Source: Fibrobacterota bacterium
GTDB lineage: Bacteria > Fibrobacterota > Chitinivibrionia > Chitinivibrionales > JANQEN01
Direction: 5' to 3'
Assembly (NCBI GenBank): GCA_030619215.1
Contig: JAUXBV010000116.1
Location: 1 to 8,296 of the forward strand
Length of the DNA: 8,296 nucleotides
A program made the translations under genes and the position numbers. Below, one piece after another: positions 1 to 5,947 of this stretch. The notes under the pieces are model-generated. The model worked only from the letters and a program-made list of their open reading frames with translations, was not told the DNA's origin and made no database searches. The first letter of the stretch is position 1. Each line of letters opens with the position of its first letter.

Positions 1-16
1 AACTCCCTAATAGTCG

Positions 17-136
17 TATAAGCAGAAGGATATGTTAATAGCCTTTCTGCTTCTATAATGAGTACTTATAAATTTATTTGTTAGTACGAATTATCTCTCT
101 TTGAAGAGACACAATGTTATCCTATACTTAGGATAA
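17..136. other. AT-rich non-coding leader with a run of four inverted repeats
   Basis: No gene is visible before galE. Four small inverted repeats follow one another: AAGCAGAAGG (20-29) with CCTTTCTGCTT (42-52, one bulged T); GTACT (62-66) with AGTAC (83-87); TCTCT (96-100) with AGAGA (105-109); and a perfect 8-bp stem TTATCCTA (117-124) / TAGGATAA (129-136) with a four-base loop. Such a series could be a structured untranslated RNA, the 3' end of an upstream transcript, or operators. AT-rich DNA yields short inverted repeats easily, so only the first and last stand out. Confidence 0.35.
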
Positions 137-161
137 AGAAGAAATTTTTTTAATATTATTA

Positions 162-167
162 TATAAT
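162..167 (+). promoter_or_regulatory. Possible -10 element upstream of galE
   Basis: A perfect TATAAT lies in very AT-rich DNA 82 bases before the favoured galE start. The -35 position (about 138-144) holds only purine-rich sequence with no TTGACA resemblance. If it is used, transcription would begin near 174 and the terminator at 199-226 would lie inside the galE leader, which would then act as an attenuator. TATAAT arises easily by chance in this composition. Confidence 0.25.
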
Positions 168-190
168 ATATTAGCAGGCAACCCCACACA

Positions 191-240
191 CCTGATTTGA
201 GGAACCCTATCGGTTCCTTTTTTTTTAAAATCAGGAAGGA
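191..240 (+). promoter_or_regulatory. Outer inverted repeat enclosing the terminator and overlapping the galE ribosome binding site
   Basis: CCTGATTT (191-198) is the exact reverse complement of AAATCAGG (228-235), so an 8-bp outer stem brackets the whole terminator. Its right arm covers the first AGG of the galE Shine-Dalgarno stretch AGGAAGGA (233-240). In a read-through RNA this pairing could partly hide the ribosome site. The base pairing is seen; any regulatory effect is inference. Confidence 0.4.
199..226 (+). terminator. Intrinsic (rho-independent) terminator
   Basis: GGAACC (201-206), a five-base loop and GGTTCC (212-217) form a perfect 6-bp stem, extended by A200-T218, followed directly by nine T residues (218-226). 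The T tract fixes the orientation to the + strand. It ends either a transcript entering from the left or, conditionally, a galE leader RNA. No gene lies upstream within the window to assign it to. Confidence 0.75.
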
Positions 241-248
241 TAATGGTA

Positions 249-1226
249 ATGAAAATTCTCGTAATAGGCGGAGCCGGCTACATTGGCTCGCATGTTGTCC
301 GCACACTTCTTGACAAGGGCTATGCCGTTACGGTGTTTGACAACCTGTCAGGAGGATGTAAGGAGAACCTCTTTGATGAAGCGGGGTTTGTTGAGGCGGA
401 TATACTTAACTTCCCCTACCTGTTTAAAACCATGAAAGATGGTTTTGACGGTATCATACACCTTGCCGCGCTTAAAGCTGCCGGGGAGTCAATGGTGGAG
501 CCGGAGAAATATGCTATTAATAATATTACCGGTACGATTAATATTTTGTGTGCAGCGTGGGAGTTTGGCATAAAACGGATCATATTTTCCTCTTCGGCGG
601 CTATTTACGGCGAGCCGCAATACCAGCCCATAGATGAGGAGCATCCCACCAACCCGGAAAATTTCTATGGATTTACAAAACTGGAAATTGAAAAAATGCT
701 CCAGTGGTTCGACCGCCTCAGAGGGATAAAATTTTCAGCTCTAAGATATTTCAATGCTGCAGGTTATGATCTTAAAGGGCGTGTTCGCGGGCTGGAGAAA
801 AATCCGGAGAACTTGCTTCCCGTTGTTATGGAGGTTGCCTGCGGCATGCGAGAGAAGTTGCTTATCTTTGGTGATGACTATGATACGCGGGACGGAACAG
901 GCCTGCGGGACTACATCCATGTTGAAGACCTTGCAGAGGCGCACGTTTTAGCCCTTGAACACATATATAAGACGGACGAGAGTTTGATCGTAAACCTGGG
1001 AAGCGAAAACGGCGTAACGGTAAAGGAGATGGTTGAGAAGGCAAGGAAGATTACCGGCCGAAAGATCCCTGTTGAGGTTGTCGGCCGCCGCGAAGGTGAC
1101 ACCGCTTCCGTGCTAGCATCTTCCGAATATGCGAAAAAGATACTTGGCTGGAAACCAAGGCACAGTGATATTGACACGATGATAGCGAGCTCCTGGGAAG
1201 TTTATAAGGATAAAATAAAAGAATAA
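249..1226 (+). CDS. galE: UDP-glucose 4-epimerase GalE
   Basis: This cytoplasmic NAD-dependent enzyme of the extended short-chain dehydrogenase/reductase family interconverts UDP-glucose and UDP-galactose, supplying galactose for envelope polysaccharide or for galactose breakdown. Residues are numbered from ATG 249 (325 aa, close to the usual ~330-340). The Rossmann loop GGAGYIG is at 7-13, the catalytic serine region SSSAAIYG at 114-121, and the YxxxK pair is Y140/K144 in YGFTK. RYFNAAG lies at 167-173, and the GalE hallmark TRDGTGLRDYIHVEDLAEAH at 213-232. ATG 249 lies 8 bases after AGGA (237-240); ATG 243, two codons earlier, is also possible using AGGA at 233-236. The gene converges on the Nif3 gene and its stop abuts that gene's stop. 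Homologous epimerases with other nucleotide-sugar substrates cannot be excluded, but the TRDGTG..RDYIHV block favours GalE. Confidence 0.93.
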   Translation: MKILVIGGAGYIGSHVVRTLLDKGYAVTVFDNLSGGCKENLFDEAGFVEADILNFPYLFKTMKDGFDGIIHLAALKAAGESMVEPEKYAINNITGTINILCAAWEFGIKRIIFSSSAAIYGEPQYQPIDEEHPTNPENFYGFTKLEIEKMLQWFDRLRGIKFSALRYFNAAGYDLKGRVRGLEKNPENLLPVVMEVACGMREKLLIFGDDYDTRDGTGLRDYIHVEDLAEAHVLALEHIYKTDESLIVNLGSENGVTVKEMVEKARKITGRKIPVEVVGRREGDTASVLASSEYAKKILGWKPRHSDIDTMIASSWEVYKDKIKE

Positions 1227-1985
1227 TTATAATCCCGTTGGAATATCAACAAAGACTGTAATTACTTTCAGTTTTTTCTTCACATGCCCGGCAAGAGCTT
1301 TAACACCAACGGTTTCCGAAGCATGATGTCCGGCGAAGATGATATTAATAGGCGCATCCTTTGCCAAATGATATAGGTCTTTGTTTTCTCCGGTAATAAA
1401 AAGGTCAAGGCCGAGTTTGACGGCCTCGTTTACATGTGAGTGGCTGCAGCTTCCCGATACAACACCAACGGTACGGATTTTTTTGGAGCCGAAGGGCAGT
1501 AGTATACACTCCGTATTTAAACCGCTATTCAGCAGTTTTTCAATTGTCGATAAAAAGACAGGTTTTTTAAATACTGCGGTGTAGCTTATATTTTGCCCTT
1601 CATATAATGCAAACTCGCCTTTTATGCGGGCGCCGATAAGCTTAATGAGCCCCGCATTGTTTCCAACTGTTTTATGCATATCAAGGGGAAGGTGGCTTGC
1701 ATATAACGATATGTTGTTTTTGTAAAGGATGTCGAGTCTTTTTTTGTTTGAGCCCGTAAAAGAGGGGTCCTGCTGAGACCAGAAATGGCCGTGATGAACA
1801 ACTATCATATCAGCATGCTCGGCAACTGCCATTTCAAAGGTTTCTACTCCGGCATCTACAGCAAATAATATCTTTTTTACCTGTTGTGCCCCTTCGAACT
1901 GAAGCCCGTTGAAGCTGGAGTCCTTTACATTATGAATCTTGAGACAGCTGTTAAGGAACTGTGTAATTTTCTTTAGTGATTCCAT
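1227..1985 (-). CDS. Nif3-like dinuclear metal-centre protein (DUF34, YbgI/YqfO family)
   Basis: This 252-aa protein belongs to the Nif3/DUF34 family, also annotated 'GTP cyclohydrolase 1 type 2 homolog'. Members form toroidal hexamers with two metal ions per subunit. Their physiological reaction is not settled. The metal ligands expected from YbgI are visible: the HH pair H64/H65 (VVHHGHFW), D102 (SHLPLDMH), and H220 with E224 near the C terminus (GHHASET). The early NGLQFEG block (26-32) and FITGE (196-200) are also family marks. The length matches the short form, without the inserted domain of Bacillus YqfO. The start has a GGAG five bases upstream on the minus strand. The gene stands alone, divergent from the beta-helix gene and convergent with galE, so the context adds no functional clue. 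Confidence 0.9.
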   Translation of the reverse strand: MESLKKITQFLNSCLKIHNVKDSSFNGLQFEGAQQVKKILFAVDAGVETFEMAVAEHADMIVVHHGHFWSQQDPSFTGSNKKRLDILYKNNISLYASHLPLDMHKTVGNNAGLIKLIGARIKGEFALYEGQNISYTAVFKKPVFLSTIEKLLNSGLNTECILLPFGSKKIRTVGVVSGSCSHSHVNEAVKLGLDLFITGENKDLYHLAKDAPINIIFAGHHASETVGVKALAGHVKKKLKVITVFVDIPTGL

Positions 1986-2003
1986 ATAAACTCCAATTAA
2001 AGT

Positions 2004-2032
2004 TTTAATAAATGTATTTTGTAGATTATAAT
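2004..2032. promoter_or_regulatory. Possible promoter in the divergent nif3-like / beta-helix intergenic region
   Basis: The palindromic ATTATAAT (2025-2032) presents a TATAAT hexamer on both strands within the 170-base divergent spacer. On the + strand TATAAT is at 2027-2032, and a weak -35-like TTTAAT (2004-2009) lies 17 bases before it. On the minus strand no good -35 was found. The spacer otherwise looks featureless and AT-rich. Confidence 0.3.
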
Positions 2033-2155
2033 GTTAGAATGTCTATAGTAATGATATAAAACTAATTATGATTATTCAGAAACAGAAAAAAAATACCTTC
2101 TATGCAGAAAAGATGTTAGTTTATATTAGGAAATAAATGTTAACGGAGCGGATTG

Positions 2156-3307
2156 ATGAATAAAGTATATAGGGCAAACTATTTTTTCGTGCTGATTGTT
2201 TTTTCTTTTACTGCTTTTGCCGGGAAAAAAATTACGGTTCCCACAGAGTATAAAAGCATTCAAAGGGCGATAACGGAGGCGGAAAAAGGGGATACCGTAT
2301 ATGTACTCAAGGGAACCTACAGGGAAAATGTTGTAATGTCCAACGGCGTTGTACTTATGGGGGAGAATCCTGACGAGACAATTTTAAGAGGAAACCACAG
2401 GGAGCCGGTGGTAAAGGCTGCAAATCACTCTGTGTTGAAGAATTTTACCATAAAACAGGGAGGTATTGGAATATTATCGGAGAACACCAATATGATCATA
2501 CAGAACAATATTATCAGGGAAAACAGCAAAACCGGTATACAGTGCCTTCTCTCCCTGCCGCATATTCAAAATAACATAATTGCCGACAATGAATGGAGCG
2601 GTGTGTTCTGTGAGCTTGTTGCATACGGGATGAGGACAGCAATTGAGCACAATATTATTGTAGATAATAAATTAAGCGGCGTAAACCTTTCGAGAAAGAG
2701 CGGCGTACTTATTCAAAACAACGTTTTTTATCGAAACGGACAGTATGGTATTTTTGTCAGTAAAGATTCGAGGAAGTCGCGGATTATTTATAATGACTTT
2801 TTTCAAAACCGCAGGGCATACAACGACCAGGCCATTATAGATGAAACAAATATATCCAAGGATCCTAAATTTCCCGCAATGGTGTGGACAACCTTTAAAT
2901 TCCTCTCATCCTTTAAATCTCCATTGTCCAATCTCGGAAAGAATGGCGCCCCAATCGGTATCGTCGGCAAAGAAGGTTTGAAAAGGCTGTTTAAAGACAG
3001 CGATGAAGACGGCATTGCGGATGATGAGGATAGATGCCCGGACATAGCAGAAGACTTCGATGGTTTTAAAGATGAAGACGGTTGCCCGGATTATGACAAC
3101 GACGAAGACGGGATGTATGATACAAAAGATAAGTGTCCGGACGAGGCGGAGGACTTTGACGGTTACCTGGACCGGGATGGCTGTCCCGACCTTGACAATG
3201 ATGGAGACGGTATTCCTGATACGGTAGATAAATGTCCCAATAGAAAGGAGACATTCAACCTGTATAAGGATGAAGACGGCTGCCCGGATGAGAAACCGAA
3301 GAAATAA
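2156..3307 (+). CDS. Exported right-handed parallel beta-helix protein with C-terminal TSP3 calcium-binding repeats
   Basis: This 383-aa protein has a Sec signal peptide (charged start, hydrophobic stretch 9-22, probable cleavage FAFA/GKK after 22). Residues 26-60 (the SIQRAITEAEKGDTVYV block) match the N-cap of DUF1565/NosD-like beta-helices. From about 93 to 220 there are PbH1 coils with asparagine ladders: IIQNNIIREN, IQNNIIADN, EHNIIVDN, IQNNVFYRN and IYNDFFQN. After a linker come three 33-residue TSP3 repeats (281-379) with DxDxDG loops and six CPD/CPN cysteines. In this family beta-helices commonly bind or cleave polysaccharides, but no catalytic residues can be named here, so no enzyme activity is claimed. 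ATG 2156 follows GGAG (2145-2148) by 7 bases; the TTG at 2153 is less well placed. It is likely the first gene of a set with the solute-binding protein and Mut7-C genes. It probably acts in the periplasm or at the surface. Confidence 0.8.
   Translation: MNKVYRANYFFVLIVFSFTAFAGKKITVPTEYKSIQRAITEAEKGDTVYVLKGTYRENVVMSNGVVLMGENPDETILRGNHREPVVKAANHSVLKNFTIKQGGIGILSENTNMIIQNNIIRENSKTGIQCLLSLPHIQNNIIADNEWSGVFCELVAYGMRTAIEHNIIVDNKLSGVNLSRKSGVLIQNNVFYRNGQYGIFVSKDSRKSRIIYNDFFQNRRAYNDQAIIDETNISKDPKFPAMVWTTFKFLSSFKSPLSNLGKNGAPIGIVGKEGLKRLFKDSDEDGIADDEDRCPDIAEDFDGFKDEDGCPDYDNDEDGMYDTKDKCPDEAEDFDGYLDRDGCPDLDNDGDGIPDTVDKCPNRKETFNLYKDEDGCPDEKPKK
2996..3292 (+). repeat. Three tandem 99-bp TSP3 repeat units
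   Basis: Units at 2996-3094, 3095-3193 and 3194-3292 each encode D-x-D-x-DG...D-(K/R)-CP...DGCPD. Units 1 and 2 share AEDFDG; unit 3 has diverged there (RKETFN). At DNA level a block near 3071-3091 recurs almost unchanged at 3269-3289, with a single base difference (GGTTGC versus GGCTGC). TSP3 repeats bind calcium through the acidic loops. In bacteria they often link an outer-membrane or exported domain to a C-terminal OmpA domain. Confidence 0.85.
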
Positions 3308-3365
3308 GAAAAGCCCTGGACTAGATACGGTTATCGTGCTTGAGACTATACTCCGGAACTGCTCT

Positions 3366-3415
3366 AAGGAGGAATGAATTTGCTTCATGTTTTTTCAACC
3401 AGACGGGAAACGTGA
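3366..3415 (+). promoter_or_regulatory. Consensus Shine-Dalgarno with a 13-codon mini-ORF overlapping the next gene's start
   Basis: AAGGAGG (3366-3372) is the best ribosome site in the window. One base later ATG 3374 opens MNLLHVFSTRRET and stops at TGA 3413-3415, which overlaps the ATG of the solute-binding protein (TGATG). The spacing to ATG 3374 is too short by usual rules; the in-frame TTG 3380 sits 7 bases away. The mini-ORF may be a translated leader that couples initiation to the next gene. Alternatively, one extra T in the T6 run (3390-3395) would join this start in frame to that gene. Confidence 0.45.
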
Positions 3416-4857
3416 TGAATAGACTCCGTTTCATATTCATTATTACTTTCTGCGTGACCCTCATTTCCGTATGTCATGCCAAGAAGAAAGTAAAGATTCT
3501 TATACACATGACAGACGCCCAGAAAACCTATCTTATAAATGAGGTCATTAAACCTTTTGAAAAAGCAAACAGGGTAAAAGTAACGGTTGTTTCCGTACCT
3601 GCAGTTGACAGTATAGAAGCTTTTTTAAAACAGTATGAAGGTGAAGCTTCTCTTGTTAAAATACCCTTTATCAAATGCTGGTCACTGGTAAGAAGCGGCG
3701 ATTTAATAGCATTGAACAGCTTTTTATCGGAGGAGGATCTCAGCGCCTTTTATGATACGTATATATTGACCTGGTTCGGAGAGAAAAAGGGGTACCAGTT
3801 TTTTTTGCCGAGGAAATATGAGACCAGAATAATGCTTTACAGGATAAGTAAAGTCAGGGACGCTGTGTTGAAGTGGGCAACATTCAGGGATACGATTAAC
3901 ACATTGCTAAAAACAATTAACGGCCATGGCTTGCCGCGGGCGTATGACCTTGAAGACAAACCGGAGCTGTGGGATTACTATGATGTTTTTGTTGCAGGGT
4001 TCGCCTGGTCTCAACTGCCGTACAACGGCAAAAAGGCGTCACGGGTTGCGCACAGGGCGAAACGGTATACCGGCACGGCCCTGCGTGTTATCGACCGGGT
4101 GTATCAGTGCCGGGGAGATTCATTGGCAATGTTGCGCATGTACGGCGACCCGGTTATCGACGCCTTTGAATGGGAGGCGGTATATGCCTATGCTGATATT
4201 TACAATAAGAGAATGCTGGAAGAAGAGTGGAGTGGAAAGGATATTTGGGAAGGGTTTGCCTCGGAAGATGTTTTCCTCTCCTTTATGACACAGATCGATT
4301 GCTTTTACCTTTTTGGCACCGGCAGCGACGGCCTTACCGGTTATATCGATGATACAACGGATATTGGAGTGGCTCTTATGCCGACAGGATGCTCCGTGCA
4401 GCTGGACAGCAGCGGCAATATACTCCGCAACGGCTCAAAGGCAACAACAACCGGAGGATGGTGGTGGGGTGTTCCAAAGGATTGCCCGGACCCGAAACTG
4501 GCGTATAAGCTTTTTTTAAGTATGACCAGCCGGGAAAACCAATTGAAGGAGTGTGTTCGTTTCGGAATGATTCCCATTAGAAAAGATATCCTCAAGAGTA
4601 AACAGATACTGTTCAGCGACAATTGGATTTCAAAGGTTTTCCGGACGTCGTACCGTCAAATTCAAGCGAACGACAATAATATTCTGCCGACAATACCGCA
4701 GCTTGATAAAATTGTTGAGATATACCTTGATGCGTGGATTGATATCGTTGCCTCAAGAAACTGGGCACCGGATGGAGGGCCGCCGGATCGGGAATTTATC
4801 TCCAGCCGTATAATTGAAAAGCACAGTAAAAGAGTTGCTAAATACCTTAGAAAATAG
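3415..4857 (+). CDS. Extracellular solute-binding protein, ABC-transporter family 1 type
   Basis: This 480-aa protein has a signal peptide (MNRLRF, hydrophobic 7-19, probable cleavage CHA/KKK after 22). The mature start KVKILIHMTDAQKTYLINEVIKPFEKANRVKVTV has the strand-helix-strand form of family 1 periplasmic binding proteins, which usually bind sugars or oligosaccharides. The strongest mark is TTGGWWWGVPKDCPDPKLAY (345-364) followed by KLFLSMTSRE, equivalent to the conserved 'GG.g.gIpk.s.npe.A..f..fl.s.e' block. The length is at the long end for the family. The ligand cannot be read from the sequence. The 'LISVC' near the signal end is a poor lipobox (V before C). ATG 3415 is chosen because it begins the signal peptide; its own ribosome site is weak and the mini-ORF upstream may couple translation. 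An in-frame ATG at 3340 would bury the signal peptide. No permease or ATPase gene is nearby. Confidence 0.82.
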   Translation: MNRLRFIFIITFCVTLISVCHAKKKVKILIHMTDAQKTYLINEVIKPFEKANRVKVTVVSVPAVDSIEAFLKQYEGEASLVKIPFIKCWSLVRSGDLIALNSFLSEEDLSAFYDTYILTWFGEKKGYQFFLPRKYETRIMLYRISKVRDAVLKWATFRDTINTLLKTINGHGLPRAYDLEDKPELWDYYDVFVAGFAWSQLPYNGKKASRVAHRAKRYTGTALRVIDRVYQCRGDSLAMLRMYGDPVIDAFEWEAVYAYADIYNKRMLEEEWSGKDIWEGFASEDVFLSFMTQIDCFYLFGTGSDGLTGYIDDTTDIGVALMPTGCSVQLDSSGNILRNGSKATTTGGWWWGVPKDCPDPKLAYKLFLSMTSRENQLKECVRFGMIPIRKDILKSKQILFSDNWISKVFRTSYRQIQANDNNILPTIPQLDKIVEIYLDAWIDIVASRNWAPDGGPPDREFISSRIIEKHSKRVAKYLRK

Positions 4858-4878
4858 ACCCTTTTAACCCCACACCTT

Positions 4879-5637
4879 ATGTCTGCAGCAAGGGAAAACG
4901 AAGCGCAATTCAGGTTCTACGAAGAGTTGAATGATTTTCTTCCCTCTCAGAAAAAGAAGAAATCCTTTATTTATCAATTCAGGGGAAAGCCGTCAGTAAA
5001 GAATGCCATCGAGGCTATTGGAATACCACACACCGAAGTGGACCTGATTATTGCCAATGGAGAATCTGTGGGTTTTGACTATCACCTGCGAAGCGGCGAC
5101 CATATCTCCGTATACCCTGTATTTGAAGGTATCGACATCTCGCCTATTGTAAAACTTCGGGAAAAACCTCTGCGTAAGAGTGCCTTTATATGTGATGTGC
5201 ACCTGGGCAAATGTGCAAGGCTTCTTCGGATGCTGGGTTTAGACACGCTGTACCAAAATGACTACGACGACCCGAAAATTATTGCCGTCTCAGTTACTCA
5301 AAACAGGATACTATTGACCAGGGATCAGAAACTTCTGCATGCGAAGGTGATAACCCACGGCTACCGGATACGGTCTCAAAACCCGTATGAACAGGTGAGG
5401 GAAGTGGTTAAACGGTTTGATCTGCATAACCGGATAAAGCCGTTTGTAAGGTGTATCGCATGTAATGGCATGATAAGGGAGGTGAAGAAGGAAGAAGTTG
5501 TTGAACTGTTGGAAACCAAAACCAGGAAATATTACAATGAATTTTACCGGTGCGAATCGTGTAAGAAAGTGTATTGGAAGGGTTCGCATTATACAAGAAT
5601 GAAATCTACTATTGAACAGTTTTATGATAATACCTAA
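4879..5637 (+). CDS. Mut7-C RNase domain protein with N-terminal ubiquitin-like domain
   Basis: This 252-aa cytoplasmic protein has two recognisable parts. Residues about 8-90 match the Mut7-C ubiquitin-like domain (beta-grasp, ThiS/MoaD-like: FRFYEELNDFLP, then ...GIPHTEVDLIIANGESVGFDYHLRSGDHISVYP). Residues about 100-245 match Mut7-C, a PIN-type nuclease fold. D106 (FICDVHLGKCARLLRMLGLD), D122 and D149 (LLTRDQKLL) are candidate metal-binding acids. A C-terminal zinc ribbon has C192/C195 and C225/C228, ending with the family's YWKGSHY motif (232-238). The fold predicts RNA cleavage, but the substrate in bacteria is not known to me. It starts 21 bases after the solute-binding protein stop. 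No Shine-Dalgarno is visible (ACCCCACACCTT precedes the ATG), so coupling to the upstream gene is plausible. The start fits because the conserved domain begins about 8 residues in. Confidence 0.88.
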   Translation: MSAARENEAQFRFYEELNDFLPSQKKKKSFIYQFRGKPSVKNAIEAIGIPHTEVDLIIANGESVGFDYHLRSGDHISVYPVFEGIDISPIVKLREKPLRKSAFICDVHLGKCARLLRMLGLDTLYQNDYDDPKIIAVSVTQNRILLTRDQKLLHAKVITHGYRIRSQNPYEQVREVVKRFDLHNRIKPFVRCIACNGMIREVKKEEVVELLETKTRKYYNEFYRCESCKKVYWKGSHYTRMKSTIEQFYDNT

Positions 5638-5784
5638 ATTGAGCTATTGTTATTATGTATTTGATTTTAATAACCTTACCCCCAGCCCCTCTCCTATTCG
5701 AGGGATAAAAAATATCCCAAATTGACTTTAAACTGCATATCAGCTTTTCCTGGCGGACCTCCCCGTTGCTAAATTCTTTTATTG
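5638..5784. other. Intergenic region between the Mut7-C gene and the fur promoter
   Basis: No gene or good terminator was found after the Mut7-C stop. A C-rich stretch (5676-5691) leads into two hairpins sharing bases: CCCTC (5687-5691) / GAGGG (5700-5704), and GGGATA (5702-5707) / TATCCC (5713-5718) with a loop of five A. They cannot form together. Neither is followed by a T tract on either strand. The C-rich part (ACCCCCAGCCCCTCTCCT) resembles interspersed hairpin repeats seen in many bacterial genomes, here looking truncated. That resemblance is from memory. Confidence 0.4.
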
Positions 5785-5813
5785 TTGACAAACAAAGGAA
5801 AACGTGGTATATT
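5785..5813 (+). promoter_or_regulatory. Sigma-70 promoter of fur-feoB
   Basis: TTGACA (5785-5790), a 17-base spacer and TATATT (5808-5813) give a near-consensus promoter, the best in the window. Start of transcription is expected near 5819-5821, giving a leader of about 125 bases before fur. It overlaps the Fur-type palindrome at its start site, as expected for a repressible promoter. Confidence 0.85.
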
Positions 5814-5818
5814 ATAAA

Positions 5819-5839
5819 TGAGACTGAGTCTCAATATCA
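5819..5839 (+). promoter_or_regulatory. Fur-type operator (overlapping 7-1-7 boxes)
   Basis: TGAGACT-G-AGTCTCA (5819-5833) is a perfect 7-1-7 inverted repeat, the architecture of Fur-family operators (Bacillus Fur box TGATAAT-N-ATTATCA). A second, weaker 7-1-7 (TGAGTCT-C-AATATCA, 5825-5839) is offset by six bases, as in the 21-bp Fur box that binds two dimers. It lies on the probable transcription start of the promoter ahead of fur, so a bound repressor would block the operon. The palindrome is seen; binding by the adjacent Fur is inferred from position. Confidence 0.75.
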
Positions 5840-5947
5840 TAACTGTATATCAAGATAGAATATAAAGCATAAAAATTATTGGTTCTTTTTTTGAGCAAAA
5901 GGTTTACAAATTGATAGATAGTTTGTTAAAGTAAAATTCGACTTGTG

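Noticed and set aside
137..151. T7 run after the 117-136 hairpin as a second intrinsic terminator
   Set aside because: The T run starts about eight bases after the stem and the stem is AT-rich, so it is a poor terminator compared with the one at 199-226.
91..306. 71-codon open frame on the minus strand across the galE start
   Set aside because: It overlaps galE antisense and the terminator region; its lysine-rich centre is the complement of the terminator T tract, and no domain is recognisable.
2906..3388. 160-codon open frame on the minus strand
   Set aside because: It lies antisense to the TSP3 repeats. The isoleucine/valine-rich product is the shadow of GAY/GAR-rich acidic codons on the other strand, and it has no ribosome site or recognisable domain.
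3340..3414. Upstream in-frame start that would add 25 residues to the solute-binding protein
   Set aside because: It would place a polar stretch before a complete signal peptide starting at 3415, and no ribosome site precedes 3340.
3457..3480. Possible lipoprotein signal in the solute-binding protein (LISVC)
   Set aside because: Valine just before the cysteine does not fit the lipobox, while CHA/KKK is a reasonable type I cleavage site.
4865..4878. AACCCCACAC before the Mut7-C gene also occurs before galE (near 182)
   Set aside because: A shared 10-base string in only two places, at different distances from the start codons, is most likely chance.
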